From the NCBI GenBank assembly GCA_030847615.1, contig JAUMIR010000002.1, positions 200,367,809 through 200,431,808 on the forward strand: a DNA stretch of 64,000 nt, given 5' to 3'. This document shows, one piece after another, positions 54,780-64,000 of the stretch. The position numbers and the translations under genes were made by a program. Below the pieces are notes generated by a model. It was not told the origin of the DNA. It did no database searches and saw only the letters and a program-made list of their open reading frames with translations. The DNA is from Gambelia wislizenii (lineage: Eukaryota; Chordata; Lepidosauria; Squamata; Crotaphytidae). The first letter of the stretch is position 1. The number at the start of each line of letters is the position of its first letter.

Positions 54780-56155
54780 TAATGTATGTAACGTTTGTCA
54801 ACCTCACCAAAGCCTTCGACACTGTGAGTAGAAAAGGTCTGTGGCAGATCCTGGAAAGACTAGGATGTCCCCCCAAATTCCTCAAAATGGTTATCTTGTT
54901 ACATGAAGGCCAGCACGGTCACGTCAGGTATGACGATGCTCTCTTAGAGCCCTTTCTAATAACTAATGGAGTGAAGCAAGGTTGTGTTCTTGATCCAATT
55001 TTATTTACAATCTTCTTCAGCACGATGCTCCAAAGGGCTACGGCAGAGCTCAAAGAAGACGGCATCTATATACGTTACCGTATTGATGGTAGCTTGTTTA
55101 ACTTAAACCGTCTGAGGGCACGCACTAAGACTCTAAAATATCTAGTCCATGAGCTGCTCTTCGCTGATGATACTGCCCTTTGCCCACACAGAAGCAGCTC
55201 TGCAGCGCCAAACATCCTGCTTCGCAACAGCTGCAGAGCTGTTTGGGCTGGAAGTCAACCTGAAGAAAACGGACGTTTTCTACCAGCTTACACCACAGGA
55301 CAAACACCACCATCCCCACATTGCCGTTGGCAAATCTGTGCTTAAGTTTGTTCAGCAGTTCACCTACCTGGGAAGCATCATCTCCTTAGATGCCAAGATT
55401 GACAAAGAGATCCACCACAGATTAGCAAAGGCATATAGCACATTTAGAAGACTTTACAAAAGAGTCTGGAGTAACAAACACCTGAGGTGAGGCACAAAAA
55501 TCAGTGTGTATGGAGCCATTGTACTGTCTATTCTCCTTTACGGGTCTGAAACATGGGTCACCTATTGCCAACACTTACGACTCCTCGAACGCTTTCATCA
55601 GCGCTGTATATGCACGATCCTAAATATACACTGGACTGACTATGCGACGAATGTTGCTGTCCTTGAGCAAGCAGGGATCACCAGCATTGAGGCCATGATA
55701 TTGAGAACACAGCTGCACAGGGCAGGGCACGTTTCTAGAATGAAGGACCATCGCCTCCCAAAAATACTACTCTATGGTGAACTCGCCACGGGTCAGTGTA
55801 AGAGGGGCGCTCCAAAAAAGTGATACAAGGGCTCCTTGAAACAACATCTCAGGCTCGGCCAAATTGATCACCAACAATGGTCCACCCTGGCCTCACATCG
55901 GGAGGGGCTGGAGACGCACTATCCACAATGCTGCAGCCTTATTTGAGAACTCACGCCAAACAAGTCTTGAAGAGAAACGACAATGCAGAAAGAATCACAA
56001 CCCGGAAACATCACCCAAGGAGACCTTCTGCTGTGCATTCTGCAACCATATATGTTTATCCCGGATTGGCCTTTTCAGTCATCAGCGTGCTTGCAGAAAG
56101 TATGGGATGAGTCCTTCCTGAATCTTCGTTTGCAAAGAAAAGCCGGAGAGAGCAT
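54780..56155 (+). pseudogene. Non-LTR retrotransposon reverse transcriptase, 3' two-thirds
   Basis: RT core from TFVNLTKAFDTVSRKGLWQI through FLITNGVKQGCVLDPILFTI to LLFADDTALC (the FADD catalytic motif). It then shifts frame near 55190-55240 (LFGLEVNLKKTDVFYQL; FTYLGSIISLDAKIDKEIHH), and continues GAIVLSILLYGSETWVTYCQ, LEQAGITSIEAMILRTQLHR and PKILLYGELATGQCKRGAPK. It ends with a C2H2-like finger (CCAFCNHICLSRIGLFSHQR). Stops at about 55490 and 55821 and frameshifts make it dead. 5'-truncated; clade not assigned. Confidence 0.85.
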
Positions 56156-56329
56156 AATAATTGATTGTCTTTGTTCATACTTCTGCTAAATGGATTGGGA
56201 TTTATGAATATAATTCAATTCTCTTTCTAGTTTTCCTTTGTAATTTCCTTGTTCAAGGACCACCATCTGTGTACATCCCTTATTGTTTGTCCAGAAAGGT
56301 TGAAATGTTCTGCAATTGGTTTTTGAGTA

Positions 56330-56571
56330 CAGTAGGACCCCCGTATCCACGGATTCATTACCCACTGATTAAATTATCCATGGGATACAAATCAGCACAC
56401 CTACCATAGAGTCTTCCTAGAAAATGTGTCTTCTCTAGCCATTATCTAGGTCCTCCAAGGCAATTCTATGGTATTTTGAACTGGAAGCCCCATTATTTTC
56501 AATGGTGTTTGCTATTATCCACAGTTTTCGGTATCCATGCTCCCTGTACCCAGAACCAATCCCCAGCGGAT
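56330..56571. mobile_element. Tigger-like MITE, right end worn
   Basis: TA at 56328-56329, then CAGTAGGACCCCCGTATCCA. The interior nearly matches 21054-21294 (ACCATAGAGTCTTCCTAGAA, TCTAGGTCCTCCAAGGCAAT). The last ~15 bases of the right repeat are missing or diverged. Confidence 0.75.
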
Positions 56572-57284
56572 AACCATTTCTAATGTCAGGTAGAGACTCT
56601 CCTGTTTAGCCAATGTAGAGTGTAGAGTGGCATTGATGGCATATATCACATTGGAGGAAGAGCAAGTAAATAAGCTCTGTTTTGATATTACTGGCCCCTG
56701 TAAAATTGCTCCTAGAGTAGATGTGGGGATAGAACTGGCAGGGTCTTGTCCCTATATTACCATGCATGTTATGTATCCTGTTGTGAGTAGTTTAAGATTT
56801 GGAGGCTACCTATAGGCCAATAAAGGCCTGCCTCCCATATCTCCCAAGCCTGTTATTCCCCACAACTGGTTGTAGCTTGTTCATCATGTGTTTGAGTGGT
56901 CTCAGCTGGGACTCCTGTTGACAACTAGGAGTGTTCTGTCATTTTCTGTCACTCTTAAATGACAGAACACCCCCTGGAAAGTTTGGAGAAGCAGATTCTT
57001 TTTTCTTTCTTTCTTTAAATACATATTTGAAGAGGAAAACCCTTGTACATCTCCACGCAGTGCCCATAGATATGCATTTTAAAATTATCTTTTAATATAA
57101 TAATGGAAATTTATTTTTTTAACTTTTTGTAATTTCTGAGGTTTTAGTTGTTGTTTTTAACTATTGTAACCTGTCTTGAATCCCTTCTTGGAAGAAAGGT
57201 AGGATATACAGTAAATCCAATAAATAAAATAAAATTGCAAAATATAAAGGTCTTTTTCTTGAATGCTGAGGCTCTATAAATTAA

Positions 57285-57380
57285 GGGGATTTTGTAGCAC
57301 CTTAGAAACTAACTGAGATTAAGAAATTGTAGAATAAACTTTCATAGACTTGGTCTACTTCTTTCATGCATTTGAGGAAA
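57285..57380 (+). mobile_element. Dispersed retroelement fragment
   Basis: TTTTGTAGCACCTTAGAAAC, TAACTGAGATTAAG and CTTTCATAGACTTGGTCTAC, a diverged member of the group at 10221, 34715 and 63284. It directly precedes a Tigger-like MITE. Confidence 0.4.
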
Positions 57381-57382
57381 TA

Positions 57383-57602
57383 CAGTTGTCCCTTCATATT
57401 TGCTGGGGTTTGGTTCCAGGACACCCCGCCCCCAGAATACCAAAATCCAGAAATACTCAAGTCCCATTATATGCAATGGCATAGCAAAATGGTGTCCCTT
57501 ATATAAGATGGCACAATCAAACTTTGCTTTTGGGATTATTATTTTTTAAAGAATATTTTCAAGCTGTGAATACTTAAATCCGTCGATACGGAGGGACAAC
57601 TG
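57383..57602. mobile_element. Tigger-like MITE, 220 bp
   Basis: TA at 57381-57382 and 57603-57604. It starts CAGTTGTCCCTTCATATTTG and ends CGATACGGAGGGACAACTG. Same subfamily as 35481 and 36442. Confidence 0.85.
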
Positions 57603-57938
57603 TATTCTGAAATTTGGGTTTGAACATTCATGAGAAGACCTGATTGCAAATAGAAAATTTCACATTTCAGTGGTGCAACAGGTCTGGTAGCCAAACTTAA
57701 TTGTGAACACCTGAATTCAAACTGTGTAAAAGTATCACAAGGTTCCCAAGGAATTTAAATTTTAATTTGATAAATTTCAAACATCAGGCACCTGATGGAT
57801 CATCTATTCATATGAATTTATCTGTATGCTCAGCTCATCCTTAGCAGCCTTACTCTGAGGGCCTGCACTGTCACAGATTAGGATGAGTGGCAAGGCCCTG
57901 GTAATGGAACATTGTCCTCAAGGAAGTTGGTCTGTGGT

Positions 57939-58038
57939 CCATCCGCACTACCCAATTATAGTACTATGATTCCACTTTAACCGCCATGGCTGTGTCCTGT
58001 GGGGTCCTGGGGTTTACAGTTTGGTCAGAGGCACTGTC
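57939..58038. mobile_element. hAT-like MITE fragment
   Basis: CATCCGCACTACCCAATTATA, TTCCACTTTAACCGCCATGG and GGGGTCCTGGGGTTTACAGT correspond to the left half of the element at 12267-12504. Confidence 0.5.
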
Positions 58039-58278
58039 ATGAAGGCAGCCCCATCATCCTGCAAAAGTGATGGCACTCCCATCATTCTGCAATAACCATA
58101 TGTCCCTTTATCTGCAAACTGCAATTGTCTTGTCAGCAGGACATCGGGTAAACAAAGGGTTAAAGGTTAAAGGAACCAAAGGTGGGAGGTGAAGGGCATC
58201 ATCAATGACATCATCAAGTCACCTGAGGCAGACTTTTTATTATTATTAATTTTTATTATGATTATATATAATCATAAT

Positions 58279-58420
58279 ATGGCATAGCAAAATGTTGTCC
58301 CTTATATAAGATGGCAAAAATCAAGGTTTGCTTTTTGGATTATTATTTTTTAACAATATTTTCAAACCGTGAATACTTAAACCTGTGGATACCAAATCTG
58401 TGGATACGGAGGGACAACAG
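58279..58420. mobile_element. Tigger-like MITE, left-truncated
   Basis: Begins mid-element (ATGGCATAGCAAAATGTTGT) and ends TGGATACGGAGGGACAACAG, then TA. Same subfamily as 57383. Confidence 0.75.
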
Positions 58421-58530
58421 TAGACCAAATATACAGAAGCTTATGCTACAACTTCTTTCTCTCAGTCTCAAAGGTACTGCAAGATCCCCTTGCTTACTGA
58501 TATTCCAGACTAATACAGCCAGGTCTTTGA

Positions 58531-58640
58531 ATTATTATTATCTCCTATTCCTATAGCGCCATCAATGTCCATGGTGCTTTAACAGAAAAAGAACAACAAA
58601 ACAGTTCCCTGCCCTCAAGCTTACAATCTAATGAAGACAT
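58531..58640. mobile_element. Dispersed repeat fragment
   Basis: ATTATTATCTCCTATTCCTA, TAGCGCCATCAATGTCCATG and AACAGTTCCCTGCCCTCAAG, then CTTACAATCTAATG. The pattern is familiar from vertebrate LINE 3' regions. Class unproven. Confidence 0.4.
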
Positions 58641-58910
58641 GATACAAAAGGAAAGGGGATGGCAGAAGGGGAAGGGATTAAGTCTGGCGTTCTTGTTTCT
58701 CCCTCCTTGGCCAGGGCAATGGTACTGGGATGGGGGGAAGACCGCTCTGCTTCTAGGCCCAGGCAAGATGTCTTTCTATAAGGACTTTTGAGACCGTGGC
58801 TGATTTTTTGAGTGCTATGAGACGCCGACCACCCTCCCCATTGTTCAGCCACCCAGCTCACACGAGCGCCCTCCCCCCGCGGCCTACTGTGCCAGGCCTT
58901 GCGCTCGCAA

Positions 58911-58911
<1 letters not shown>

Positions 58912-58943
<32 letters not shown>
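58912..58943. repeat. CCG trinucleotide repeat
   Basis: About ten to eleven uninterrupted CCG/GCC units, roughly 190 bp upstream of the LUC7L3 start codon, in promoter or 5' UTR DNA. Confidence 0.97.
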
Positions 58944-58945
<2 letters not shown>

Positions 58946-59133
58946 GCAAGGCCTTGACAACAAGCTCCAGGGGCGGTTACGCGAGAGGCGGCGCGCGGTG
59001 CCTTGTGGGAAACGCCCTCGCTGGAGGGTGCCGCCATTTTGTCTCTGTCACTCTCGTCAGCCGCGCCACTGGCTGGGGTGGTTTGTAGGGGAGGGAAAGC
59101 GGTGGCCAGGCTGCCGACTGACAGACGGTCATC

Positions 59134-59232
59134 ATGATTTCGGCTGCCCAGCTTTTGGACGAGCTTATGGGCCGGGACAGGAACCTTGCCCCGGATGAAA
59201 AGCGCAGCAATGTGCGGTGGGACCATGAAAGC
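59134..59232 (+). CDS. LUC7L3: LUC7L3 coding exon 1
   Basis: LUC7L3 (CROP) is a nuclear LUC7-family protein that associates with U1 snRNP and influences 5' splice-site choice. This exon gives the first 33 residues, MISAAQLLDELMGRDRNLAP followed by DEKRSNVRWDHES, identical to the human N terminus as I recall it. The ATG has ATC upstream (GTCATCATGA). The exon ends in phase 0 before GTGAGT at 59233. The next expected exon, which would begin the first zinc-finger region (VCKYYLCGFCP), was not found before 64000, so intron 1 is at least 4.7 kb. Confidence 0.97.
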
Positions 59233-59767
59233 GTGAGTGTCGCGGAGTCCGGGCCTGCCGTGGGTTGCTGGGCCTCGTTTGCTCGCCCGCGGGTCTTTGA
59301 AGCAAGTGGGGGGGAGACAGCGGGGGCAGCCGGTGGAAGGAATCCCTTCGTCCGGCCGCCTTTGGAAAGGGGAGTCTTCCCCGTTGTGGCTCAGAGGCAA
59401 AGAGGTTGGAGCGCCTGAGGCCTCTGGAAGGAAGGAAGGAAGCGCGGGAGCCATGGGTGGCAGAGGGGTCTCAAGAAGACAGGCGCATGGGCTCTATTGC
59501 GTGGCTTTGGGGGCAAGCGGACAAAAACCCACACGCAGCCCCATGGTGGTAGTCTTGAGGGATGGGTGGGTGGGAGTGAGGTGAGGAAAAGGACTTCACG
59601 CCTGTTTCTAGGAGGTCTTGTGCACGGGGGGACAGTAAAGCTTTTGAAAAAGCAGAGGCGAGAAACGAGTGCGACACGCGTGTCGGTCGTCGTAAGAGGG
59701 TGGCTGGTTTTATAGTTTTTCAGTCTTCATCGTATACCGCTGTATACTTTTGTAAGATCCTTTAAAT

Positions 59768-59972
59768 CAGGGTTTCTCAACCAGGCTTCTCTGGAGCCTT
59801 AGGGTTCCCACAAGAGGTTGCTAGGGGTTCCTCCAGATACTGGGATGGAACAAAAATTAAAAAAATAAAAATAAAACTGTAGATATAGTAATTTTTAGGC
59901 AGGGGTTCCCTGAGACCTGGAAATTGTTTTAAAGGATCCACCAAGGTAAACAGGTTGAGAAAATATACCCTA
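59768..59972. mobile_element. hAT-like non-autonomous element
   Basis: The left end CAGGGTTTCTCAACC and right end GGTTGAGAAAATATACCCTA are imperfect inverted repeats. The interior has 'gcaggggttccctgagacctgg'. Boundaries are approximate. Confidence 0.5.
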
Positions 59973-61929
59973 CTGCCCCGATTCAGAACAGGACTATGCA
60001 AGATAGATGAGAATGAGAGAATATATTGGAATTGGTCAAAGTGGGAGATAAAAGTGTGAAATATAATTACAGTTAAGTATTAAAACATGGGACTTAGATG
60101 AAAATCAGAAATATTTAAAATTTTGGACTGAAGCAGAAATGTTTTTAAAAAGTAGCCATCAGAAAGAAACAAATTATTATCCTGAAGAAAGGAGTTGTGA
60201 AGTCGGAGTGGTGCCCTCAAGTAGGTATTCTGGTGTTCCCCCCAACCTTACTGTAGATCGGGGATGGAGGCAGGAGGCCTTCTTACTAAATAACCTCAGT
60301 ACATGCATGATCAGGATCTTATTGGAGTTCACAGCTCTTTTCATGTCCTCATAGAACACAGTGTTAGATGTTTGAAAAATAAGTACAAACATACCATTTT
60401 GCATCTGGAAAAAGGTGAGCAGCCAGAAAAAAATGCATGCAGTCTGGGGTCAGGGTGTACCTGTACTCAAAGTATTCCCCCTAGTATGTGGACTTTTTTA
60501 GTAATGTATTGTGGGGAAATATTTTCTGTTTGCTTATGGATTCTTAGCATCATTAGCTCTATATGAGTCTATTCAGAAGTAAGCCCCATTCAGTTTATGG
60601 GGCTTATCCCAGGTTAGTGGTTAAAATATTGTTTCTTCAAGTATCAAATTAAATAGCTTGAATTGGGAGTATTGATTCCTAATCACTCATGGGTTGGAAT
60701 TCAGGTTGGGACATCTGCAAGTGCCCATGTCCCTTACATACATGGATCTGATTTTTTGGGTGCTGTGAGGTTTGGTAGCACCAAAGCCCCTGTCCCGACT
60801 TACTTTAAGGGCTTTACTGCGTTCCGAAGTAAAACATCAAGGGAGCAGGAACATTCAATTTTCTATGCTGCCTTACCGCATTATGTCAATGTCCTTCCAG
60901 CGGTCTTTCATTCCAGTCCCATGGAGGGCTGAGGTAAAACCACATCTTTTTGCTAACAGGGTCCACCTGTATACTTGGCTGTAGGTGATCATGTTCCAAA
61001 CATGAGATGATTTCACTTTGATAAGCTATTTTTAGGATGACAGGGGAATATCAGGAAAACAAAATACTGTTTTTTATATTATATTTTGTACTAGTTCTTT
61101 CAACTGAAAGTCATATGAGAAAGGCATAAGAATGTTTCTTGGAATGTTTCTTTTACAAAAGAAGATCACAGGGTCTGTGTACCTTTTCCATTAGGTGAGA
61201 TGGGAATCATCATAGCAGCATCCTGCCTGTTCTTCAAAGCGCCTATTAATACTTCAGTAGTTCAACTAACTCAGACATCTCAACTGTAGGGAAAGAAACC
61301 ATTTTGAGTAGATCCTTTTCCAGTTAGAAACACTGAGACATTTGAACTGAGTCAGATATAACCCCAAAATTTGGTTTGGCTTTTTAAAACATTCATTAGT
61401 AATGTTTGTTTCAGCAAGCTTTTGGTTCCTGAGTTTTTAAATGTTTTAATCTGTTATCTTGGATTTGTCAGATTTGTCAGTTTTATCTGCTGCTACCTTA
61501 AACTGAGTCTGGTAATTCATTTATGAGTTTCCCCGCTGATATTTATATTTTATGTTTTTATTATTCTATTTTATGTTATTATTTTATTATTATTTTAAAG
61601 CCATCAAAGTTGACATCTTGTAGGACATTCTATAGTTTATGTGCTGTATGGAAGAAATACTTTAATTTCTTTTAAATCACTCAGCAGTCCACACTGAGTT
61701 GACATTTCATCAAGCCATCCACCACAATTCCTAACTTCCTTTTCCTAACCCATTAATGCATGTGCATATTTAGAATTTTTTTTCCTAATATGCACCACTA
61801 TACATTTGCTTGCAATGAATTGTACTTGAAATTTTAATGCTCATTCACCCAGTTTGGAAAGATCTTTCTATAATTCATCTTTGTTTTTACTACCCTGAAA
61901 TGTTTGGTGTTGTCAGTAAACTTGGTCAT

Positions 61930-62055
61930 CACACTGCTTACTGCTATTATTATCATCATTATTATTGTTGTTCCCACCTTTTTCCTCTCCAGGACTCAAG
62001 AGGGCTTACAAAGATAAAAACAGATAAAGCTAAAAAACACACACACACACACAAA
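61930..62055 (-). repeat. L2-like LINE 3' end with flanking simple repeats
   Basis: ATTATTATCATCATTATTAT then TTCCCACCTTTTTCCTCTCC, AGGACTCAAGAGGGCTTACA, and an AC run at 62038-62054. It resembles the blocks at 37205 and 45447. Confidence 0.5.
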
Positions 62056-63283
62056 CCACCATACAAAAGTAACTGATAGCTCCAGTTCTTTTATGTACAA
62101 ATGTAAAAATACCAGCTCCAGAACAGATTCCTGGGGGACCCCACTTTTTACAGTCTTCCATTGTGCAAATGTTCCATTTGTTCTTATTTTACATATCTAC
62201 TTCATAAATGAGTTACCAGACAACTCTTCTTATTCCCTGAAGTTTGTTCTTTGGCGAGAGTCTTTGTCAAAAGCCTAAGTAAACAAAGTTCAATATTTTT
62301 TTTCAGCAAGACTTGTCCTTTAATATGCTTGATAATTTTACCTGCAATGTTGCTTTCAGTTGATTTACCTAGAAGAGATGTTTAGTTAACTGGTCTGCAG
62401 CTTCCTCAGCAACCCCCCTTTTCTTAAATTCTAATTGCACTGGCTTGTTTCCGGTTCTGTAGTTCAGAAACTGATGTAACATATTTTTGTTGGAGGATCA
62501 TTAACTTCATATTTGAGTTCTTTAAAAACTCAGCAAGATACCATCTAGAACCTGTGATCATTTTATTTCAGATTTGTCAATAAGGTCTGTCTTCTTTTGT
62601 CCTTACCATTTGCCTCAGTTTCTCAAGTTCCCTTTCTGTGTATTGTTGTTCAGGCATGGGTATCTGCCCTAGGTATTCTGCGGTTGAAGAAACACACAAA
62701 ATTCAGATGCTCTACTTATCTTCCTTCAGTACTCCTTTAACTCTTTAATCCAAAGATCCAACCTCCTTTCTAGCTAGTTTCCTGTTTATGATGTGCTTCG
62801 TGTTTTTATTGCCAGTCTTGTTACTGTTACTGGCATATAGTTACTAGCAATATGCTTTTCAAAATTCACATTTGCTTACACTTCTTTATGCACATTTGTG
62901 TGCCTGCCCCCTTTGAGGGAGAGTTCTGTTTTCTAAAAGAAGCCCTTTCTGTAATAGCTTTCCTGAGACTGCTCCTTAACCACAATGATGATCTCTTGGA
63001 TTTGAGGTGGGGTGGGTGATCTTTCTTGACCTGTGTTATACTATATAGCTGAGATTTTCCTTTCAGTTGTGACTAACCCCCAGGCATTCTGGAGAGGGTT
63101 AACCCCTCCTGACTTCCCCTTTAGTTTTCTTTTTACTAGTCAGCACAGTTTTTTGTTTTCTCAGAATGTTTCAGTAGCATAGCTTGTACTAGGTCTTCTG
63201 TGCCTTTTAGGATTAAATGCAGGTTCATCTCCCTTTTGGCAAATCTCATGGCCAGCTATTTGTCACCTGTTTGGAAAGGACGA

Positions 63284-63800
63284 AGGAAGTCTTAAAGGTG
63301 CTGCCACATTTCTTCTGTTTTTTATTTTTGCATGAGCTTTCATGGGTATAAACCTACGTCTTCAGATGCAGTACAAAGTGATATTAAGATCTCAGGCATA
63401 AAGTATACTTGTGCAGTTGTGGTAGTGGGATAGAATGTAATCTGATCCAGAAAGATGCAAATCATGACCCTTGCCCTGAATTTTCAAAGGGCTGCATAAT
63501 GGGACTTTTGGTAAGTAGATTTAATGCTTTCACACATCAACACTAACTGACCACTGTAAAGATCTGAAAAACCTGCATCCCTCACCCAGACTTTGAAAAT
63601 TTAGGGCAAGGGACATGATTTCCATGTTTCTGGATCCTATAATATTCTATCTTACTCCCACAACTGTATAAATATGTATTATATTTGAGGCCTTAATACC
63701 ACTCAGTACTGCATCTGAAGAAGTGAGTTTATTATATCAATGAAGGCTAATGCAAAAATAAAAACCAGTTAATCTTAAAGGTGCTGCAACATTTCTTTTT
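63284..63800 (+). mobile_element. Dispersed retroelement fragments, two partial units
   Basis: Both 63284-63390 and 63655-63800 contain the order CTTCAGATGCAGTAC or ACTGCATCTGAAGAAGTG, and CTTAAAGGTGCTGC followed by ACATTTCTT. Between them, CCTTGCCCTGAATTTTCAAA and TTTTGGTAAGTAGATTTAAT match 54580-54690 in reverse. Possibly Penelope-like. Confidence 0.45.
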
Positions 63801-64000
63801 TTCACCCTCCCTTCTTTTTTTATTCTACAAGATACTTATATGGCTAGTTCTTTGAAAACTGCCACAGTTGTTTGTCTGAAAATTTTACTTGTTTTTCATG
63901 ACCAGAACATAGATTATTTTATCTGTGTGAAGGTAGTTGAAGTCACTCAGTACTCCAGAACTTTTTTGTTTGGATGCCTCCCTGCTTTTATTCCCTAATT

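Larger units (their letters stand above)
58840..59450 (+). promoter_or_regulatory. LUC7L3: LUC7L3 CpG-rich promoter and 5' UTR
   Basis: The highest CpG density in the window lies here, surrounding the LUC7L3 start codon, as is normal for a housekeeping gene. It includes the CCG triplet tract at 58912-58943 and GGCGGCGCGCGGTG near 58987. No TATA box is evident. The transcription start cannot be placed exactly; it presumably lies within about 58950-59110. Antisense open frames across this region are shadows of GC-rich DNA. Confidence 0.8.
59233..64000 (+). other. LUC7L3 intron 1 (continues beyond window)
   Basis: No further coding exon is recognised. It contains a hAT-like repeat (59768-59972), an L2-like LINE end with an ATT-rich and AC microsatellite (about 61930-62055) and retroelement fragments (63284-63800). 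The remaining sequence is AT-rich and unassigned. Confidence 0.8.

Noticed and set aside
58858..59454. 198-codon antisense open frame across the LUC7L3 promoter
   Set aside because: It is antisense to LUC7L3 exon 1 and promoter DNA, with poly-Ala/poly-Arg runs from the CCG tract; an artefact of high GC.
59233..64000. Second LUC7L3 exon
   Set aside because: Looked for a segment encoding VCKYYLCGFCP after an AG acceptor; none was found before the window ends.

Overview
The window is vertebrate nuclear DNA, most likely from a squamate reptile. The genes are split by GT-AG introns. The intervening DNA is filled with tRNA-derived SINEs of the Sauria type, RTE-BovB LINEs, CR1-type LINE 3' ends, and many hAT-like and Tigger-like miniature DNA transposons. 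An iguanian lizard is a reasonable guess from the SINE head sequence, but the species cannot be fixed by reading alone. No bacterial gene, CRISPR array, intact retrovirus or complete stand-alone RNA gene was seen. Three protein-coding genes are supported, in the order ABCC3 (+), ANKRD40 (-), LUC7L3 (+); as I recall it, this is the order of the same three genes on human 17q21.33.

1-24.04 kb: the last eight coding exons of ABCC3 (MRP3), covering the end of the second membrane domain and the whole second nucleotide-binding domain (401 codons plus stop). All reading frames join across introns and all ATPase motifs are present. The largest intron, 11.2-20.1 kb, holds a nested stack of transposons: a BovB LINE broken by a 2.47 kb hAT-type element with an exact 8-bp target duplication, by a 603-bp miniature element, and by a third GC-rich insertion.

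24.04-30.6 kb: the intergenic interval between the convergent 3' ends of ABCC3 and ANKRD40. It contains microsatellites and degenerate repeats and no convincing gene.

30.6-47.0 kb, minus strand: the complete coding region of ANKRD40 in five exons (363 codons plus stop), with ankyrin repeats at the N terminus, a variable linker, and a conserved C-terminal domain. Its introns hold CR1, BovB and several Tigger-like elements, one of which carries a 170-bp tandem repeat.

47.0-59.1 kb: the divergent intergenic interval between ANKRD40 and LUC7L3, rich in LINE fragments and miniature elements. At 58.85-59.45 kb is a CpG-rich promoter with a CCG triplet tract. It leads into LUC7L3 coding exon 1 (33 codons, from 59134). 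The rest of the window is LUC7L3 intron 1.

The genes are ordinary conserved housekeeping or transport genes and do not form a pathway together. ABCC3 exports organic anions, ANKRD40 is a poorly characterised ankyrin protein, and LUC7L3 is a U1 snRNP-associated splicing factor. I found no convincing undescribed system. The most unusual structures are the transposon nest and three Tigger-like elements that have each grown a different GC-rich minisatellite.
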